This document shows positions 63,531 through 64,000 of a DNA stretch of 64,000 nucleotides, one piece after another. Location: NCBI RefSeq assembly GCF_021513215.1, contig NZ_CP090975.1, positions 737,501 to 801,500 on the forward strand. Reading direction: 5' to 3'. Origin of the DNA: Suttonella sp. R2A3 (GTDB taxonomy: Bacteria; Pseudomonadota; Gammaproteobacteria; Cardiobacteriales; Cardiobacteriaceae). Under the pieces are notes generated by a model. That model ran no database searches. It was not told the origin of the DNA and worked only from the letters and a program-made list of their open reading frames with translations. Position numbers and translations under genes: made by a program. Each line of letters starts with the position of its first letter. Within the stretch, counting starts at the first letter, position 1.

Positions 63531-64000
63531 ATGCACACTATCGTTATTGAAGATTTACACATCCATCACGCGCACAACACCATTTTTTCCGGCCTCAATC
63601 AGTCATTCACCGGCGGTCTATGGCATGTGATTGTTGGACGTTCGGGTTGTGGTAAAACCACATTACTCAACGCCATTGCCGGATTGACGCCCCATCAAGG
63701 ACACATCCACAATGGGCAAGGCAAAGCGCTAACCGATCAACTGGCATGGATAGGCCAGCAAGACCAGCTATTACCGTGGCTGAATGTCGTGGAAAATATC
63801 CGCTTGGGCTATCGCCTACGTCATCAAGCCGCCCCCGATATAGCCCCATTACTTGATGAATTAGACATCCGCACACTCAGCAAGCGTTACCCACACCAAC
63901 TTTCTGGGGGACAACGCCAGCGTGTGGCCTTAGCACGAACACTCCTGGAACAACGCCATATCATCTTGCTTGATGAACCGTTCTCCGCCCTTGACGCCCT
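63531..64000 (+). CDS. thiZ: ABC transporter ATP-binding protein for a thiamine precursor (partial)
   Basis: ATPase of an import system of the nitrate/taurine/ThiXYZ type; only the first 156 residues are in the window. Walker [12 protein letters not shown]-loop [13 protein letters not shown], signature [16 protein letters not shown] and Walker [14 protein letters not shown] are present. The ATG abuts the thiD stop (TAG-ATG). Under the same riboswitch, it most likely energises uptake of formylaminopyrimidine or HMP. The permease and binding protein should lie beyond the right edge. The symbol rests on context. Confidence 0.85.
   Translation, partial: MHTIVIEDLHIHHAHNTIFSGLNQSFTGGLWHVIVGRSGCGKTTLLNAIAGLTPHQGHIHNGQGKALTDQLAWIGQQDQLLPWLNVVENIRLGYRLRHQAAPDIAPLLDELDIRTLSKRYPHQLSGGQRQRVALARTLLEQRHIILLDEPFSALDA

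Overview
The window is a stretch of gammaproteobacterial chromosome. The evidence is a one-piece tmRNA gene with tag ANDDNYALAA, a sucA-sucB-lpd cluster, DksA, CmoA/CmoB, RluB, PriA, a type IV pilus minor-pilin operon and a gluQRS gene. Salt and osmolyte handling recurs: AqpZ, PutP next to a lone EctC, a TAXI-type TRAP transporter, NhaC and a BCCT carrier. This suggests a marine, halotolerant or host-associated organism. I cannot place it more precisely; a Cardiobacteriales-like lineage is only a guess.

Layout. 1-1183: start of a Fur-controlled TonB-dependent receptor. 1394-3121: intact ssrA, then aqpZ, then a broken second copy of the ssrA 3' end followed by a terminator, which looks like the scar of an integrated element. 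3150-4957: glnK-amtB with candidate NtrC and sigma-54 signals. 5203-8621: overlapping operon rluB-lipA-cmoA-cmoB. 8651-15528: pilus operon pilY1-pilV-pilW-pilX-fimT-pilE. 15715-18369: tgt, a repeat-rich peptidoglycan-binding protein and a Usp protein. 18496-22223: TAXI-TRAP permease and binding protein. 22342-27535: gluQRS, putP-ectC, leuA and a divergent Lrp-type regulator. 27609-34369: lpd, sucB, sucA and an orphan TAXI binding protein. 34484-42731: rsfS, lplA, a small membrane protein, priA, znuCB, dksA and an ABC-F ATPase. 42887-47034: Usp-nhaC, a DMT transporter and nnrS. 47100-52837: a tight four-gene operon of an HglS-like oxygenase, an acyltransferase, a PAP2 phosphatase and a rifampin-phosphotransferase-like enzyme. 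53070-56872: a TehB-like methyltransferase, an SDR, tRNA-Leu(UAA), an unknown exported protein and a DUF2333 protein. 56983-60218: operon gcvT-cysE-iscS-iscA. 60365-64000: infA, BCCT carrier, TPP riboswitch, thiD and the start of a thiamine-precursor ABC ATPase.

Connections. LipA (synthesis) and LplA (scavenging) supply lipoate for SucB; Lpd serves the same complex, and GcvT belongs to the lipoate-dependent glycine cleavage system. Serine acetyltransferase, cysteine desulfurase and an A-type Fe-S protein form one transcription unit that could supply Fe-S clusters to LipA. Two different transporters (TRAP and NhaC) are each followed by a Usp protein, recalling TeaABC-TeaD. The two most unusual places are the ssrA/aqpZ scar and the 47100-52837 operon. 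No CRISPR array, complete insertion sequence, rRNA gene or prophage was seen.
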